Of a stretch of 64,000 bases of DNA, positions 1 through 11,306 are shown in pieces. Origin of the DNA: Akebia trifoliata (lineage: Eukaryota > Streptophyta > Magnoliopsida > Ranunculales > Lardizabalaceae); contig CM030706.1 of the NCBI GenBank assembly GCA_017979445.1, positions 4,815,595-4,879,594 on the forward strand, read 5' to 3'. Below the pieces are notes generated by a model. The model was given only the letters and a program-made list of their open reading frames with translations. It was not told where the DNA came from and searched no databases. Made by a program: the position numbers and the translations under genes. The first letter of the stretch is position 1. Each line of letters opens with the position of its first letter.

Positions 1-130
1 ATCGCACATCTTGACATGAAAGTATATAGGAATCCTAGATATTTTTTACTCATATCTTGATGAAAACATTTATGGTTCTTACACACTTTCTTATAAGGAT
101 GTCTTATATGTAGTACAATTTGGAGGTCAC
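1..130. mobile_element. Partial MITE, family D (cut by window edge)
   Basis: This segment resembles the better-preserved elements at 25506-25684 and 38700-38869. It has the same order of a fast-evolving arm, a central segment around 'atctatggtt'-like motifs, and a right end with 'aggtcactt'. The left end lies outside the window, so no target duplication can be checked. The family assignment is by eye. Confidence 0.45.
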
Positions 131-2062
131 TTGAGTATTATTCAATTATTAATAATACCTTTACTATTATAATGAGAGAAGGTGGAGTAGAAAGTAGCTC
201 ACATCAAAATTTGGATTTCAAAAATGCTCTCATCTTAATACTCAAACCTAATATAATTGGGGTCATTTTGGTGAAAAATCTATAAATTTGAAATCGCACA
301 ATCATGGATCATGTTGGTTAGTTTCCATAATCACCCTTTAATTAATTTTTAAATTGCAAGCCCTTTAAATAAATAGTATGTATAAAGAAAAAGGATTAGA
401 GTTAGGATCTAGAACAGGAACGATATGCCATTCTTATAATATAGATATGGTGTCTATGTGGCACATTTTTGTTGGAATTTAAAAACACCTAGGACTCTTA
501 ATCCAGTCATGCACATGGCCCAGTGTGTTTGAACTCTAATAAAAATGTGTCACATAAACACCATATCTTGTTATAAGAATGGGACACTATTATGGATCAT
601 TACTCAAAGGATCATATAGGAAAACATATAGAATGTAAATTGAGGTTCTCATTTGAGCCATGTGAACATATTTATGATTTAGATTAAATTTTAAAAACAG
701 TATTTTTTTTTTAAAATCCATTTTTAGTATTTTCAAATCTTAATAAGGGTTGTAAGGTATTGTGGCATCAAAAAACATAATGTGATGTCACAAGGATATA
801 GAGGACAAAATATTTACGACTTCGAGAAAAAAAGTTATTTTTCATAGTTTAATTTTAATTTTAAATTTGGGAGTTTGGTAAACATTTATTTTCATGTTTT
901 TCCATGAAATCGAGAAGCTATGGTGTTGGGCTGCCAATGTGGTAATTCATGTGACCCCATGACCCTTAGTTAGATTTCAAATCTTACTAATTTCTATGGC
1001 GTTGGTTTGCCAATGTGGTAATTCATGTGACCCAACAACCCTTAGTAAGATTTGAAATCTTACTAAGCTAGTAAGGAAAGTGTTTTTTCTTTTTTATTAT
1101 TCATGGATGGTGACCTCAAATGTTTATTTAAAATATGTTGAAAAATAATAAAAAATATATTTTTTTAAGTTATTAAATTTTGTGTACTAAGAGTGTTTGA
1201 CAAGAAAATATGACTTTGAAGTCGTATCGCTTTCCCATTCCCTTCTCCCATGGTGTCCATGGTCTCCACTTGGACACGACAAGGACGGGATAAGGGATAA
1301 GGGATACAACTTAGAAACTACATTTTTGTTGCCTTGTGCCGAAGGTAAAGGAATTTATTAAAAGGAAATGTATTGAACGACCTCTCTTACAGCCTCGCTC
1401 GTCTTATTTTCTAGAAAACTTCAAGATCTAAATTCAGAATGTCCCTTTGCCACCCTTTTTTTTTAATAGTTGTGAGACAAAATATTTATAAAAAAAATTA
1501 AAATTCAAAATTCAAAATATTAAGAGATGAGGCTCACCCCATTTTTAATTTTTAAGTATGGGAGAATTCTAGAATTGGATTATAGGCAAGAATCAGATTC
1601 TAAGAGAATGACAAAGAAAGTCAAAAAGATCACACAAAACTTGAGGTGTGGAATCTAAAAAAAATTGGACCCACATTTCTTTCTTTTCCTATAGTTACCA
1701 AATGAAATTAGGGGTATTTACCAAAAAGTGATCAACTTTTGACAAATTTACAAGAACGATAACGAATTTGGAGATTTATAAAGTGACTACCGTCAAATTC
1801 ATTTTGCTCTGAATTTTTTTTTTTTTTTGACGAAAACGTGATCATTCACATTTTGGTAATTAAAAGGAACAGTTAGCCGGAATCATAAATAACTCATTTT
1901 CAGCTCATGAAATGCTAATTTACCCACGAAATTATATTTGAGTGTTTAATTTGACCATAGCAATCAACTTGTTAATTTTGACCAATTATTTTTAGATTGA
2001 TAGGTCACCATTAATGGTGAAGAGTAAGTTCATACAAAATTCACTCCAACAATATCCTACCC
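131..2062. other. Gene-free spacer with small repeats
   Basis: No coding signal is seen. It contains three recognisable structures. An imperfect inverted repeat lies at about 427-480 against 541-592 (arms around 'atatggtgtctatgtggcac'). A direct duplication of about 75 bp lies at 918-990 and 998-1068 (shared 'gccaatgtggtaattcatgt'). A degenerate foldback copy at about 1710-1910 is related to the family J elements at 57542-57854 and 30568-30900. A diverged copy of the 840-1070 stretch also occurs at about 31640-31835. Confidence 0.5.
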
Positions 2063-4198
2063 TTAAGCATATTCTCTATAACTATGAGTCTTCATGAATT
2101 CAACAAGTGCACAACTATACCCAGGTTCAAGAATTAACTCATAATCTCTCCACCATTGCATGAAGCTACTCTTCTTCAAGAATGTCTCGGGCGATAACGC
2201 GAAATTATTTATCAAACCCATAACATAACTTTCAAACTTCATCAAATCCTCCCTTAATGAATCTTCTCTTCCCCCACTTGTTCCTTCTCCATTTTTCAAC
2301 GTTCGGGTTAAGATTTTCGCTTCCTCCACATGAGCCCAAAAGCAAGAATCCTTCGTTTGATCAAGTGCCGTGGTTCGGGTCCTAGCCTTCCCTTCTTCTT
2401 TCTTCTCCACCTCTTCTTGCCATCTCTCCAACATTATATAGTGATGTTGTCTTCCTAGAGTTTTATAATCCTTCTTACCATGCACCTTATAGTAGTCAGC
2501 AATATCAAGTGGTTCAACCATTCTTCTATAATTTGTTCCCCCAAAGAGCCAACGGATCCGAAAGCCTACCCCTTGTTTCTTAGGCTTACTCTCAGTTTCT
2601 CTTACAATGTCTTTCCAATAGTTTGTTAGGATGTTTTTGTATTTGATGACATCCATGTCTCGTTGCATCCGTCGGTTCTTGTAACAATCATAATAGCCCA
2701 TATCAACACCCTTACATACCTTCTTGTACCACTCTAGAAGAGCCATATTTAGTTTGATATCAGTCAGTTTCTTTACTGAATCGGAACGGCTCCTCATGTT
2801 GTTGAGACAATTCGATCGTTCACGATTCTCCATCGCTACCACCAGAGCATCATTTTCAATGTTCTGTTGCTGCAATGGGTTTTGAGAATTCAAGTAGAGT
2901 GAATTTGTGGAAGAAAAAAAAAATCAAATTGAAGCCCATTCTTACTTTGAGTCCAATTGCTTTAAGTTGTAGAACGAGCCCTCCCCGAAGCGAAGATGGC
3001 AAACGTGGAATCTCTAGATCTCCTTTGTATACAATTCTGCCCTTTAGGTGTTCCAAGATCTCTCCATAATCGACGAATTCAACGTCTTGCACTCCACGGG
3101 TTCTTTCAATTTCTTCCCCAATTGTTGCCATTAATTCCAAAATTGATTCCGGGTCCTCAAAACAAGCATAACCCACTCGAGAACACAATAGAAATGTGCC
3201 AAAAGGCTTATAACCACTTGTTCGGATAGACGAATTGTGAACAAGAGATGGATTGTTGGGGGAGATGAACAACCGAGGAACGATGTCGAAGTAGGAGACA
3301 AAGTGGAGAAATTGATGATTCCATGTTTGTCGATCGGATATGGCTTGTAAGAGACCATAATCACCAATAAGAGGTGATCCAAATGTGATGCAAAGAGGGA
3401 GATAGGGGGAAGATGGTGTGATGTTCTCTAATAACCATAGTGTGTATAGAGTTGCAATTGATCCTCCTAATGAGTGACCAGTGATTATCATTGGACTTGA
3501 TTTTCCCAACTTCACAAATAACAAAATTAACAAATTAACATTCAAATTTTACTTTTTTTTTATTTAAAAAAAAAAAAAAAAAAAGAGAGAAAGATAGAGA
3601 GTACTTGATTGTAGAGGTGAGAGAGCTCATCAAAGAGAGAGCTAAAAAGGGTGATGGCCTCTTTGTTAATAGAGAACGAAGGGTTGTCTTTGCTGCATAG
3701 GAATTCAAAGAGATTGTGATTTTGTTCAAGTGTAGGTGATGGGATCAAGACTTCTTGTTGATGATCTCTGCTACAAGACCCAAAAGCTATAATTGTGTAA
3801 TTGGGTTGTTCATAAGCTTTGTATCTAACTAAGAAACGAGATGATCGATCCGTAGAAATGTCAATGTCATCGTCGTAGACATTCGAAATCGCAGCCCATG
3901 AACGATGAACAAGATCAGACCCAATCACCAAATCTGCCAATTCAAGTCCATAGCTAAACCTACAAGAAACAACAAAGAAGAACAACTTAATGTTTTAAGA
4001 AATAATTTGGTTTCTAATTGAGAAAAAACAAAGGTTTCACTGACAAAGATTGATGAGGTGAAGAGTGTGGACTACTTGATGAACCATTAATTCTCTGTAA
4101 CAAGTTATTAGAAAAATGTTAGAGAAAATAAGAAAAAATCAAAATCAAATTTTGAAATTTGGAACAATTTCTACATTTGAAAACAAGATTACCCTCAT
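2063..4198 (-). CDS. SAG101: SAG101-like EDS1-family immunity protein, copy 1
   Basis: SAG101 pairs with EDS1 and, through helper NLRs of the NRG1 class, drives immune responses after TIR-type receptors are activated (family knowledge). Five exons are read on the minus strand: 4198-4193, 4094-4045, 3959-3605, 3509-2946 and 2869-2063. They give 593 aa with every phase joining. Residues 1 to about 325 form the lipase-like domain, with GHSLGGS (Ser150), 'SLYTLWLLE'-like text and CITFGSPLIGD. From about residue 326 comes the EP domain, with WYKK, YRRMVEPLDIADYY and the QHHYIMLERW block typical of SAG101. The ATG used by copy 2 is GTC here, so the start is placed at the next in-frame ATG, six nucleotides before the first intron. 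An alternative upstream start is possible. The exon 4 donor also differs from copy 2 through a deletion of about 31 nt. Copy 2 lies 2.3 kb upstream in the same orientation. Confidence 0.9.
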
Positions 4199-6229
4199 TT
4201 TAATGAAGTTGACACTGATTTGGATACAAGACTATTAAAATATATCAAAAGTTCATATATATATATAAAGTACTTTGAAAACTTTGTAAATCTAACATTA
4301 TTTCTCCTTATTATATATAGATTTACTAATAGACATGGTGGAAGAGTAGGAAAGTAGAACTCAACTTGCTAAGATTCTTGAGAAAAGTTTCTAGGTCAAA
4401 GCCTTCTCAATTAAGGGTCGTGGTCTAGACTTCTAGTCCAGTGGTCATTGATGCACCACGTGGCATTTTTTGGTTGGGGGGTTAATGTCGACATATCCCT
4501 TGAAGAAAACTTTTGAGGTCCAATAATGTATGAATCTCGTACCTAGGAAACATGTGTTTCTCTTCCCCTCTCATCTCAGCCTTTCAATGTGGTGGGACCA
4601 CATCATCAAAATCAGGCTGATAGGTAGGGCTATCAACGGACCAGATTTTGGCCTGTCCACCATGGATGTGGATTGGGTCCATTTAGTAACCAGAGTGGGC
4701 CGGGTATGCCCGATTCTTGTTCAGGCCGGGTTCGGGGCTTGGAAGAATCGGTCAGTCTAACGGCTCGGTCCGATTTGGCTCAGTAACTTGTGTTATAATT
4801 TTATTTATTGAAAATACTTGGACAAGTATTTTTTATTTGGCCCGACTCAACCGTGATCCTTAAACGGGTCAGATTTGGGATAAAATTTTGAACCCGATTA
4901 GAATCAGGTCATTAGTGGCCGAGCCATGTTGATTGCTAAGGCTTACCGATTGCATTTCTCATCATGGTTTTAAGCAATATTATATGTCTCACATTGATAC
5001 CGAATTAACTTGTTTAAGTCATCTCGTCTTCGATGATTCAAATCGTCGTGAGGCACCCTTTTACCATGGAAAGCAATAATTGATTTATTCTAATTTTACC
5101 AATTTTATTACATTCTTCTTTATATCTAATCTTACAAATATATTTATATTTAAAAGAGACAAATACCTCTCATTTATAAGTACATTTAAACCCCCTATTA
5201 GTGCATCCCCTGCCCTGCCCACGACGCAATATGTATATTGTAATTTGAGCTTGTAAGCTTCTTTACGCCGAATTGTGTAAATCTGTTTCCACACAACGAA
5301 CAAGAAATTGAACATTAACTCGACTCTTCTCAATATTATATTGGAGAAACTGATTTGTCTATCCATCTCTGCTACTAAACATTCTCGAAAAATAAATTAA
5401 ATAACAAATTAAACATCTAAAACCACCTCCCACACTTTCTCCCCTACATAGAACTTAGTCCAAAAGTTTCTACTATAACTAACACTCATTAAGAACAGAG
5501 AGAGTGGGGACTTGAAACCACTCACAGTCTCCACAACTGAATTCTACATTGTAGGAACTAACACCTTAATTAAGTGAAACTAATTAACTCCATAACCTCA
5601 TACATTAAAGAAACAACCTACCATACAAAGTTTATTATCAATAAGAGGCAAGTACCATAGGTAAGGTAGAGATGAAGAGAGTTTGGAATACTAGATAAAA
5701 ATTGCTCCAAAAGTTTCTCCCATAACTAACACTAATCAAGAACATAAATAATGGAGAGGTGACACCACTAGCACTCGCCACGACCGATTTCTACATAGTA
5801 GGAAGTAACACCTAAATACTCATACTTAGCTGATTTGACCATCAGAGTATAATTAATAGGTACCCTACTAAGCAACTAGAAAGACGACATAGGTGAGAAA
5901 GATTTTGTCGCACAAATCTCGAGATATATGGAAACCAAAAAATTCCCCCAACATTTATTTTTTTATGTACTTATCAAATGCATGACGCAATGAATTCCTT
6001 GGAGTCACCCTCCAGGGTCCAATTGACCCTCGACTCAATCAATTGCACGTAAGACTTTACGAGGGGGCAGTGCATGTGACCATGGGATTAGTCTCACCCA
6101 AAGGGTGAGGATACCCATGATAAGCTAATATATATACTAATCAAATGAATTATATTTTGAGTGTTTCGTTTGAACATAGAAATCAACCGGAAATTTTTTT
6201 ATTTATTTTTTTTTTTTTGGGGGGGGGCA
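4199..6229. other. Spacer between the two SAG101 genes
   Basis: No gene is seen. At 4620-4930 is a GC-richer stretch with repeated 'gggccgggt'-like words, similar to text at 18600-18670 and 25740-25860, so it is a dispersed repeat. A direct duplication of about 115-125 bp is visible at 5455-5580 and 5705-5830 (shared 'ccaaaagtttct', 'ataactaacact', 'ttctacat...taggaa'). The segment 5990-6120 holds GC-richer words of unknown origin. Confidence 0.5.
4253..4269 (-). promoter_or_regulatory. TATA-like tract upstream of SAG101 copy 1
   Basis: On the minus strand the tract reads tactttatatatatatat, about 60 bp upstream of the modelled ATG. It could serve as the TATA element, but it is also part of an AT-rich run, so the call is weak. 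Confidence 0.25.
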
Positions 6230-6505
6230 GGGTAAGTTAAAATCTTATTAGATAATTTTTACCTATCAAATTCATATTGATAAGTCACCATGAATGATGA
6301 AGAGTAAGCTTAAACAAAATTTGTACAAAATTGACTTTGGTGAGACGGGGTAAGTTAAAATCTTATTAGAGAAAAAATGAGGTCGAGATGACCTCTAAAG
6401 TACATCAACTAGATAATTTTTACCTATCAAATTCATATTGATAGGTCACCATGAATGATGAAGAGTAAGCTCAAACAAAATTTGTACAAAATTGACTTCA
6501 ACATC
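6230..6505. repeat. Tandem duplication in the 3' flank of SAG101 copy 2
   Basis: A unit at about 6230-6345 is repeated at 6353-6505, sharing 'gataatttttacctatcaaa' and 'caccatgaatgatgaagagt'. The second unit carries an extra segment of about 43 bp (around 6369-6411). The same text also flanks the 3' end of SAG101 copy 1 at about 1960-2050. The gene duplication therefore included the 3' flank, and the copy 2 side was then duplicated once more. Confidence 0.7.
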
Positions 6506-6510
6506 CTTTC

Positions 6511-8689
6511 TTAAGTATTTTGTTTATAACTATTAGTCTTCATGAATTCAGTAAGTAAAGAACTATACCCAGGTTCAAGAATCAACTCATACTCTCTCCA
6601 CCATTGCATGAAACTGCTCTTCTCCAAGAATGTCTCCGGAGATAATGCGAAATTCTTTATCAAACCCATGACATAACTTTCAAACTTCATCAAATTCTTC
6701 CTTGATTCTTCTCTTCCCTCACACCCTTCTTCTCCGTTTTTCAACATTTTGTTTAAGATTATTGCTTCCTCCACATGTGCCCAAAAGCAAGAATCCTCCG
6801 TTAGACGAAGTTCCATGGTTCGGGTCCTGACCTTCTGATCCCCTTCTGTTTTCACCACCTCTTCTTGCCATCTCTCCAACATTATATAATGATGTTGTCT
6901 TCCTAGAGTGTTGTAATCCTTCTTACCATGCACCTTATAGTAGTCAGCAATGTCGAGAGGTTCAACCATTTTTCTATAATTCGTCCCAGCAAAGAGCCAA
7001 CGAGTCCGAAAAAAGACCGCTTGCTTTTGAGGCCTTCTCTCAGCTTCACTAACCATGTCTTTCCAGTAGTTTGTAAGGATGTTCTTATACTTGATAACGT
7101 CCATATCTCGTTGAGTTCGTCGGCTTTTGTAGCAGTCATAATAGCCCATGCCCACACCCTTACACACCTTTTTGTACCACTCTAGAAGGGCCATGTTTAC
7201 TTTAATTCCATTAAGTTTCTTTGTTGGATCAGAGAGACGCCTCTCGAGGTCGAAACAATTCACTCGTTCGTGATTCTCCATGGCTACAACTAGAGCATCG
7301 TCTTCGATGTTTTGTTGCTGCAATGGGTTTTGAGAAGTCAAGTAAATTGTGATGAATTAGTGATAAAAGATTTCATAATTGAAGCCTATTCTTACTCTTG
7401 GATCACTAGAAAGCTACCTTCATTTTTTCAAGTCCAATTGCTTTTAGTTGTAGAACGATCCCTCCTCGAAGCGAAGATGACAACCGCCGAAGCTCTGAAT
7501 CTCCTCTGTATAGGATTCTGCCCTTTAAGTGTTCCAAGACCTCTCCATAATCCACAAATTCAACGACTCGTGTTTCTTCCCCAATTGTTTCCATTAATTT
7601 CAAAATTGATTCGGAGTCCTCTAAACAAGCACAACCCGAACTAGAACACACGAGGAATGCACCAAAAGGCTTATAACCACTTGTTGGGAGAGACGAATCG
7701 AGAACAAGAGATGTATTGTTAGGTGAGATGAATATACGAGGAACGATGTCGAAGTAGGAGACTAAGTGGAGAAACCGATGGTTCCATGTTTGTCGATCGG
7801 ATATGGCTTGTAAGAGACCGAAATCACCAATAAGAGGTGATCCAAATGTGATGCAAAGAGGGAGATTGGTGGAAGATGGTGTGATGTTCTCTAATAACCA
7901 TAGAGTGTACAGAGTTGCGACCGATCCTCCTAAGGAGTGACCAGTGATAACCAGTGGACTTGATTTGCTCAACTTCACAAATAATACAAATGACACAAAT
8001 AACACAAATCAATATTAAAATTTTACTTGTTAAATAAAAGAAGAGAAAAATTGTGAAAAAAAAAAAGAGATAGTGAAGTACTTGATTGTGGAGGTAAGAG
8101 AGTTCATCAAGGAGAGAGCTAAAAAGGGTGATGGCCTCTTTGTTAATTGAGAACAAAGAGTTGTCTTTGCTGCATAGAAATTCAAATAGAGAGTGATTTT
8201 GTTCAAGTATAGGTGATGGGATCAAGACTTCTTGATTATGATCTCTGCTACAAGACCCAAAAGCTATAATTGTGTAATTGGGTTGATTATAAACTCTGTA
8301 TCTAATCGAGAAGCGCGGCGATTGGTCCACGGGTTTCACCATTAATAGTTCATCGTTGTAGACCATCGAAATCGCTGCCCATGAATGATGAAGAAGATCA
8401 GATCCAATCACAAAATCTGCCAATTCAAGTCCATAGCTAAACCTACAAGAAACAACAAAGAAGAATTGAGTGTTTTAAGAAATCATTTGGTTTCTAATTG
8501 AGAAAAATAAAGGGTTTTTAATTCACTTACATAGGTTGATGTGGTGAAGAGTGTGAACCACTTGATGGATCATTTCTCTGTAACAAGTTAGAATTATTTT
8601 GAGAAACTAAGAAAATAACCCAAATTTTAAGATTGAAAAGATTGTTATTTTCTCAAAGGATCGATTACCTTCATTTTAATGGAGTTCAT
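6511..8689 (-). CDS. SAG101: SAG101-like EDS1-family immunity protein, copy 2
   Basis: This is the tandem paralogue of the gene at 2063-4198, with the same expected role as an EDS1 partner in TIR-receptor immunity. Five exons on the minus strand (8689-8669, 8577-8531, 8442-8082, 7972-7418, 7317-6511) give 596 aa with all phases joining. The start is ATG-AAC-TCC, seven codons before the first intron. The lipase-like domain is about residues 1-328, with GHSLGGS (Ser156) and CITFGSPLIGD. The EP domain is about 329-596, with WYKK, YRKMVEPLDIADYY and QHHYIMLERW. The final exon is the same length as in copy 1 (807 nt). Exon 4 ends with a Glu-Lys-Met-Lys tail that copy 1 lacks. Both copies keep Ser in the nucleophile-elbow motif. 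Whether the rest of a catalytic triad exists cannot be told from text alone, and EDS1-family immune function is known not to need hydrolase activity. Confidence 0.92.
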
Positions 8690-9407
8690 AGCATGGAAAG
8701 ATGGAAACTTGTTCTTGTTCTGGCAATCTTAGTTCCTTCAAATAAATAAATAAAATCATATAAAATAAATAAATAAATAATCAACAATACCCTCATTCAG
8801 AATTCTTGGTAAACTCAGAAATCAGAAAGCCTTGAACTTGGGATGAAGATCACTTAAAATCATTCTAATAGTGCTGCAGAGAATTTCCAATCTCCCTTTA
8901 GTTTGATCTAATTTTTTTTTTCAAATGGACACAAAAAGGAGGAAAGAGAGAAGATTCACCATTGTTGCAGGTAAGAAATCTTCAAAAAAATTGGGTTTTT
9001 TTTTCTAAGTGGCTTTACATATTAAAATAATGGGTCAGATTCCAAAAATGCCCCTGATAAATCTCAATATTCTATGAGAAGGAAGCCCTAAAAAACCATT
9101 TATATTCTTCTCTATCAATAGATCTAACCTTCGTAGAACTAAACCATTGTGTTGAGATCGTGCAGAGCTGCCATTGATCTTGATCATTGTTCTTCGTAGA
9201 TTTTCGATCTTCAAGTTGAATCTTGTATCTTTCATCTTCTCCAAGCTTCAATAATCCCAAGTAAGATCTCTTTGTTGCCATCAAGTGTTTAATCTTTTTT
9301 AATTTTTTATAAGTTTTTAATATCTCTTTGATTTTCTATATATTCTTCAACCATCAATACTTCCAAGTGTGCGTTTTTATTCCTTCAAGTGTTTTTCATA
9401 ATTTTTT

Positions 9408-9595
9408 GAATAATGATTTTCGAACTAGAAAAAGTCTTGGGCAATACTTGGCTGACATACTACGGATGCAAAACCACAGATATGTTTTATCGGGATACAC
9501 AAATGCAAATCTCATAAAATATGCATTTGTGTATCTCAGAAAATAGATCTATGAGTATTGACCATGATGGCTTTCTAGTTAGAATATCAACACTC
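9408..9595. mobile_element. Foldback MITE, family E (copy A) with 9-bp target duplication
   Basis: The terminal arms are complementary: gaataatgattttcgaacta at the left, and the right end reads as a related sequence on the other strand. The element is flanked by an identical 9-bp taatttttt at 9399-9407 and 9596-9604. The middle carries the family's mirrored segments around 'gatacacaaatgcaa' and 'tgcatttgtgtatct'. The 9-bp duplication fits a Mutator-like origin. Confidence 0.75.
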
Positions 9596-9676
9596 TAATT
9601 TTTTTTTATTTTTGACGATTAAGATCTCTTTGGTGCCAAGTGGTATTTTCTTTTTTCTTTTTTTTGTTTTTATTAG

Positions 9677-9886
9677 GAGTGTTGATATTCTAACTAGAAA
9701 GTCTTTATTCAGTCAATACTTGACTAACAAAACCATAGATCTGTTTTCTCAAGATATGCAAATGCCCATCTTTTATGAGGATTTACATTTGTGTATCCCG
9801 AGAAAATGAATCTATAGTTCTATGTCCATAACATGTCAATCAAGTATTGATCGAGTGAAGATTTTCTAATTAGAAAATCATTACTC
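9677..9886. mobile_element. Foldback MITE, family E (copy B)
   Basis: Long inverted arms start with gagtgttgatattctaacta and end with the complementary gattttctaattagaaaatc text. The core again holds mirrored segments ('accatagatctgttttctc', 'gagaaaatgaatctatag'). It lies in a run of four family-E elements separated by T-rich tracts. Confidence 0.7.
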
Positions 9887-9909
9887 TTCTTTTTTTTTTC
9901 TTTTTTTTT

Positions 9910-9966
9910 TAGTACTGATTTTCTAACTAGAAAATCTTTGACTTTCTAGTTAGAAAATCATTATTC
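9910..9966. mobile_element. Minimal family E element made of two terminal arms only
   Basis: The 57-bp unit is essentially two terminal arms back to back (left 'tactgattttctaactagaa', right 'tttctagttagaaaatcatt'). It looks like an internal deletion product, or a fold-back end left after loss of the core. Confidence 0.55.
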
Positions 9967-9990
9967 TTTTTTTTTTTTTTTTTTTTTTTT

Positions 9991-10209
9991 GAGGACTGAT
10001 TTTCTAATTAGAAAATCTTTACTCAGTCAATACTGGGCTAACATGGCACAAACAAGGAACCATAGATTCTTTTTCTCGGGATACACAATTGCAATCTTTT
10101 ATGTGGATTTATGTTTATGTATCTCGAGGAAATTGATCTATGGTTCCATGTTGATAACACATCAACTGAGTATTGGCTGAGTGAAGACTTTCTGTTAGAA
10201 AATCATTTT
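9991..10209. mobile_element. Foldback MITE, family E (copy D)
   Basis: It is preceded by a T tract of about 25 nt. The left arm is gaggactgattttctaatta and the right arm is its imperfect complement near 10190-10209. The core has the mirrored segments 'ggaaccatagattctttttc' and 'gatctatggttcc'. The right boundary is approximate. Confidence 0.65.
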
Positions 10210-10275
10210 AGTGTTCAGCCAATGAATATAATGTGCTTGGGTTGAGTCACCGTGAAAACTATGAAGTAAACAATA

Positions 10276-10595
10276 GGTCCCGTTCGGGAACCAACGTCTT
10301 TGTTCTATATGGGTTAAAAATTCGGATTGGGCTGATTTTTTGTGGGGATGATCTCTATAGTGAGAAGATTATCCTCACAAAAAATCAGGCTAATATAAAA
10401 CTTCTAATCCTGTCAAAAGTAATTAAGAATTATGGATCATCAATTTTTTATCGTTAATTTGTAAATCATTTTTTTATGGGGTTAGAAGTTTCAGATTAGG
10501 CTGATTTTTTCGTTAAAGATCATCCTCACAAAAAATAAGTCAAATCCAAAACTTTTAAATCATGTAGGACAAATTTTAATTGTCAAACGCTACCC
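10276..10595. mobile_element. Foldback MITE, family F copy 1 (diverged)
   Basis: It starts with ggtcccgttcgg and ends with cgctaccc. It has the two internal hairpins of family F built on 'ggctgattttttgtgggga' and 'catcctcacaaaaaa'. This copy is more diverged than those at 15-17 kb and 23-24 kb, and it is not in a TA microsatellite. Confidence 0.7.
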
Positions 10596-10950
10596 GTAAA
10601 TAACAATAAGTATTTGTATGTTTGAATTTAGATATACATTATATTAATATTTATAGTCAAAATTTCTTAAAACAGTATAGTTTGAGGACATAATATGAAA
10701 TTAGAAGACCAAAAATAGTAATGCACGTCCAACACAGAAGTACTTCTAACTAATTTAAAACAAGAGAATTGCTATTGTCACTCCAACTTTCACTTAATTT
10801 CTTAAATTATTTATCACACCTGATTAAAGTTTAATACGCACAACTCATGCATTACAAAAGTTTAGTCCAAGTTATTACCTTAACATTACAAAGCATAGTA
10901 ACATATTCAAAAAAAACTTCAACAAATAGAAATCGAGAGAGAGAGAGAGA

Positions 10951-11061
10951 GAGAATTTCTATTGGCACCCCAATTTTTACGTATTCTCCGTCATTTACTC
11001 TCTTTTTTTAGTTTAATTGAACTGTAATAAAGTAAAAGTTGGTGTGCCAATAGAAGATCTC
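10951..11061. mobile_element. Short MITE, family G
   Basis: The arms gagaatttctattggcaccc and its complement (ggtgtgccaatagaagatct) bound a 111-bp AT-rich unit. It directly follows a (GA)n run. Related units lie at 11191-11306, 39251-39356 and 56748-56845. Confidence 0.6.
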
Positions 11062-11190
11062 CAAAACTAAAGGAGTATTCTGGAGTGATTTGCTCTTAAA
11101 CTTCTAATTGAGCCTATTCCACTGTCCAACCTCTCTCTAATGGGATACTGTACAAACACATCTTCCTATGTTTGTGTTAGGAAAAAAAAA

Positions 11191-11306
11191 GAGTTGCTAT
11201 TGCCACATCAATTTTTATTAATGCCACACCAATTCATAGGTAAACGACCAAAGAATTGCACCAGTTGGTGCGGCATTAGTAAAAGTTGGTGTGGCAATAG
11301 TAACTC
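11191..11306. mobile_element. Short MITE, family G
   Basis: The arms are gagttgctattgccacatca at the left and the complement ending ggcaatagtaactc at the right. The unit of 116 bp folds on itself through 'ggtgtggcaatag'. The unit in IPI1 intron 13 (56748) shares the internal 'accaaagaatt' text. Confidence 0.65.

Noticed and set aside
7312..7644. Plus-strand frame of 110 aa
   Set aside because: It is antisense to SAG101 copy 2 and a by-product of that coding sequence.
9035..9284. Small overlapping minus-strand frames near 9.1 kb
   Set aside because: No recognisable domain and no splice partners. It could be a relic, but nothing in the text supports a gene.
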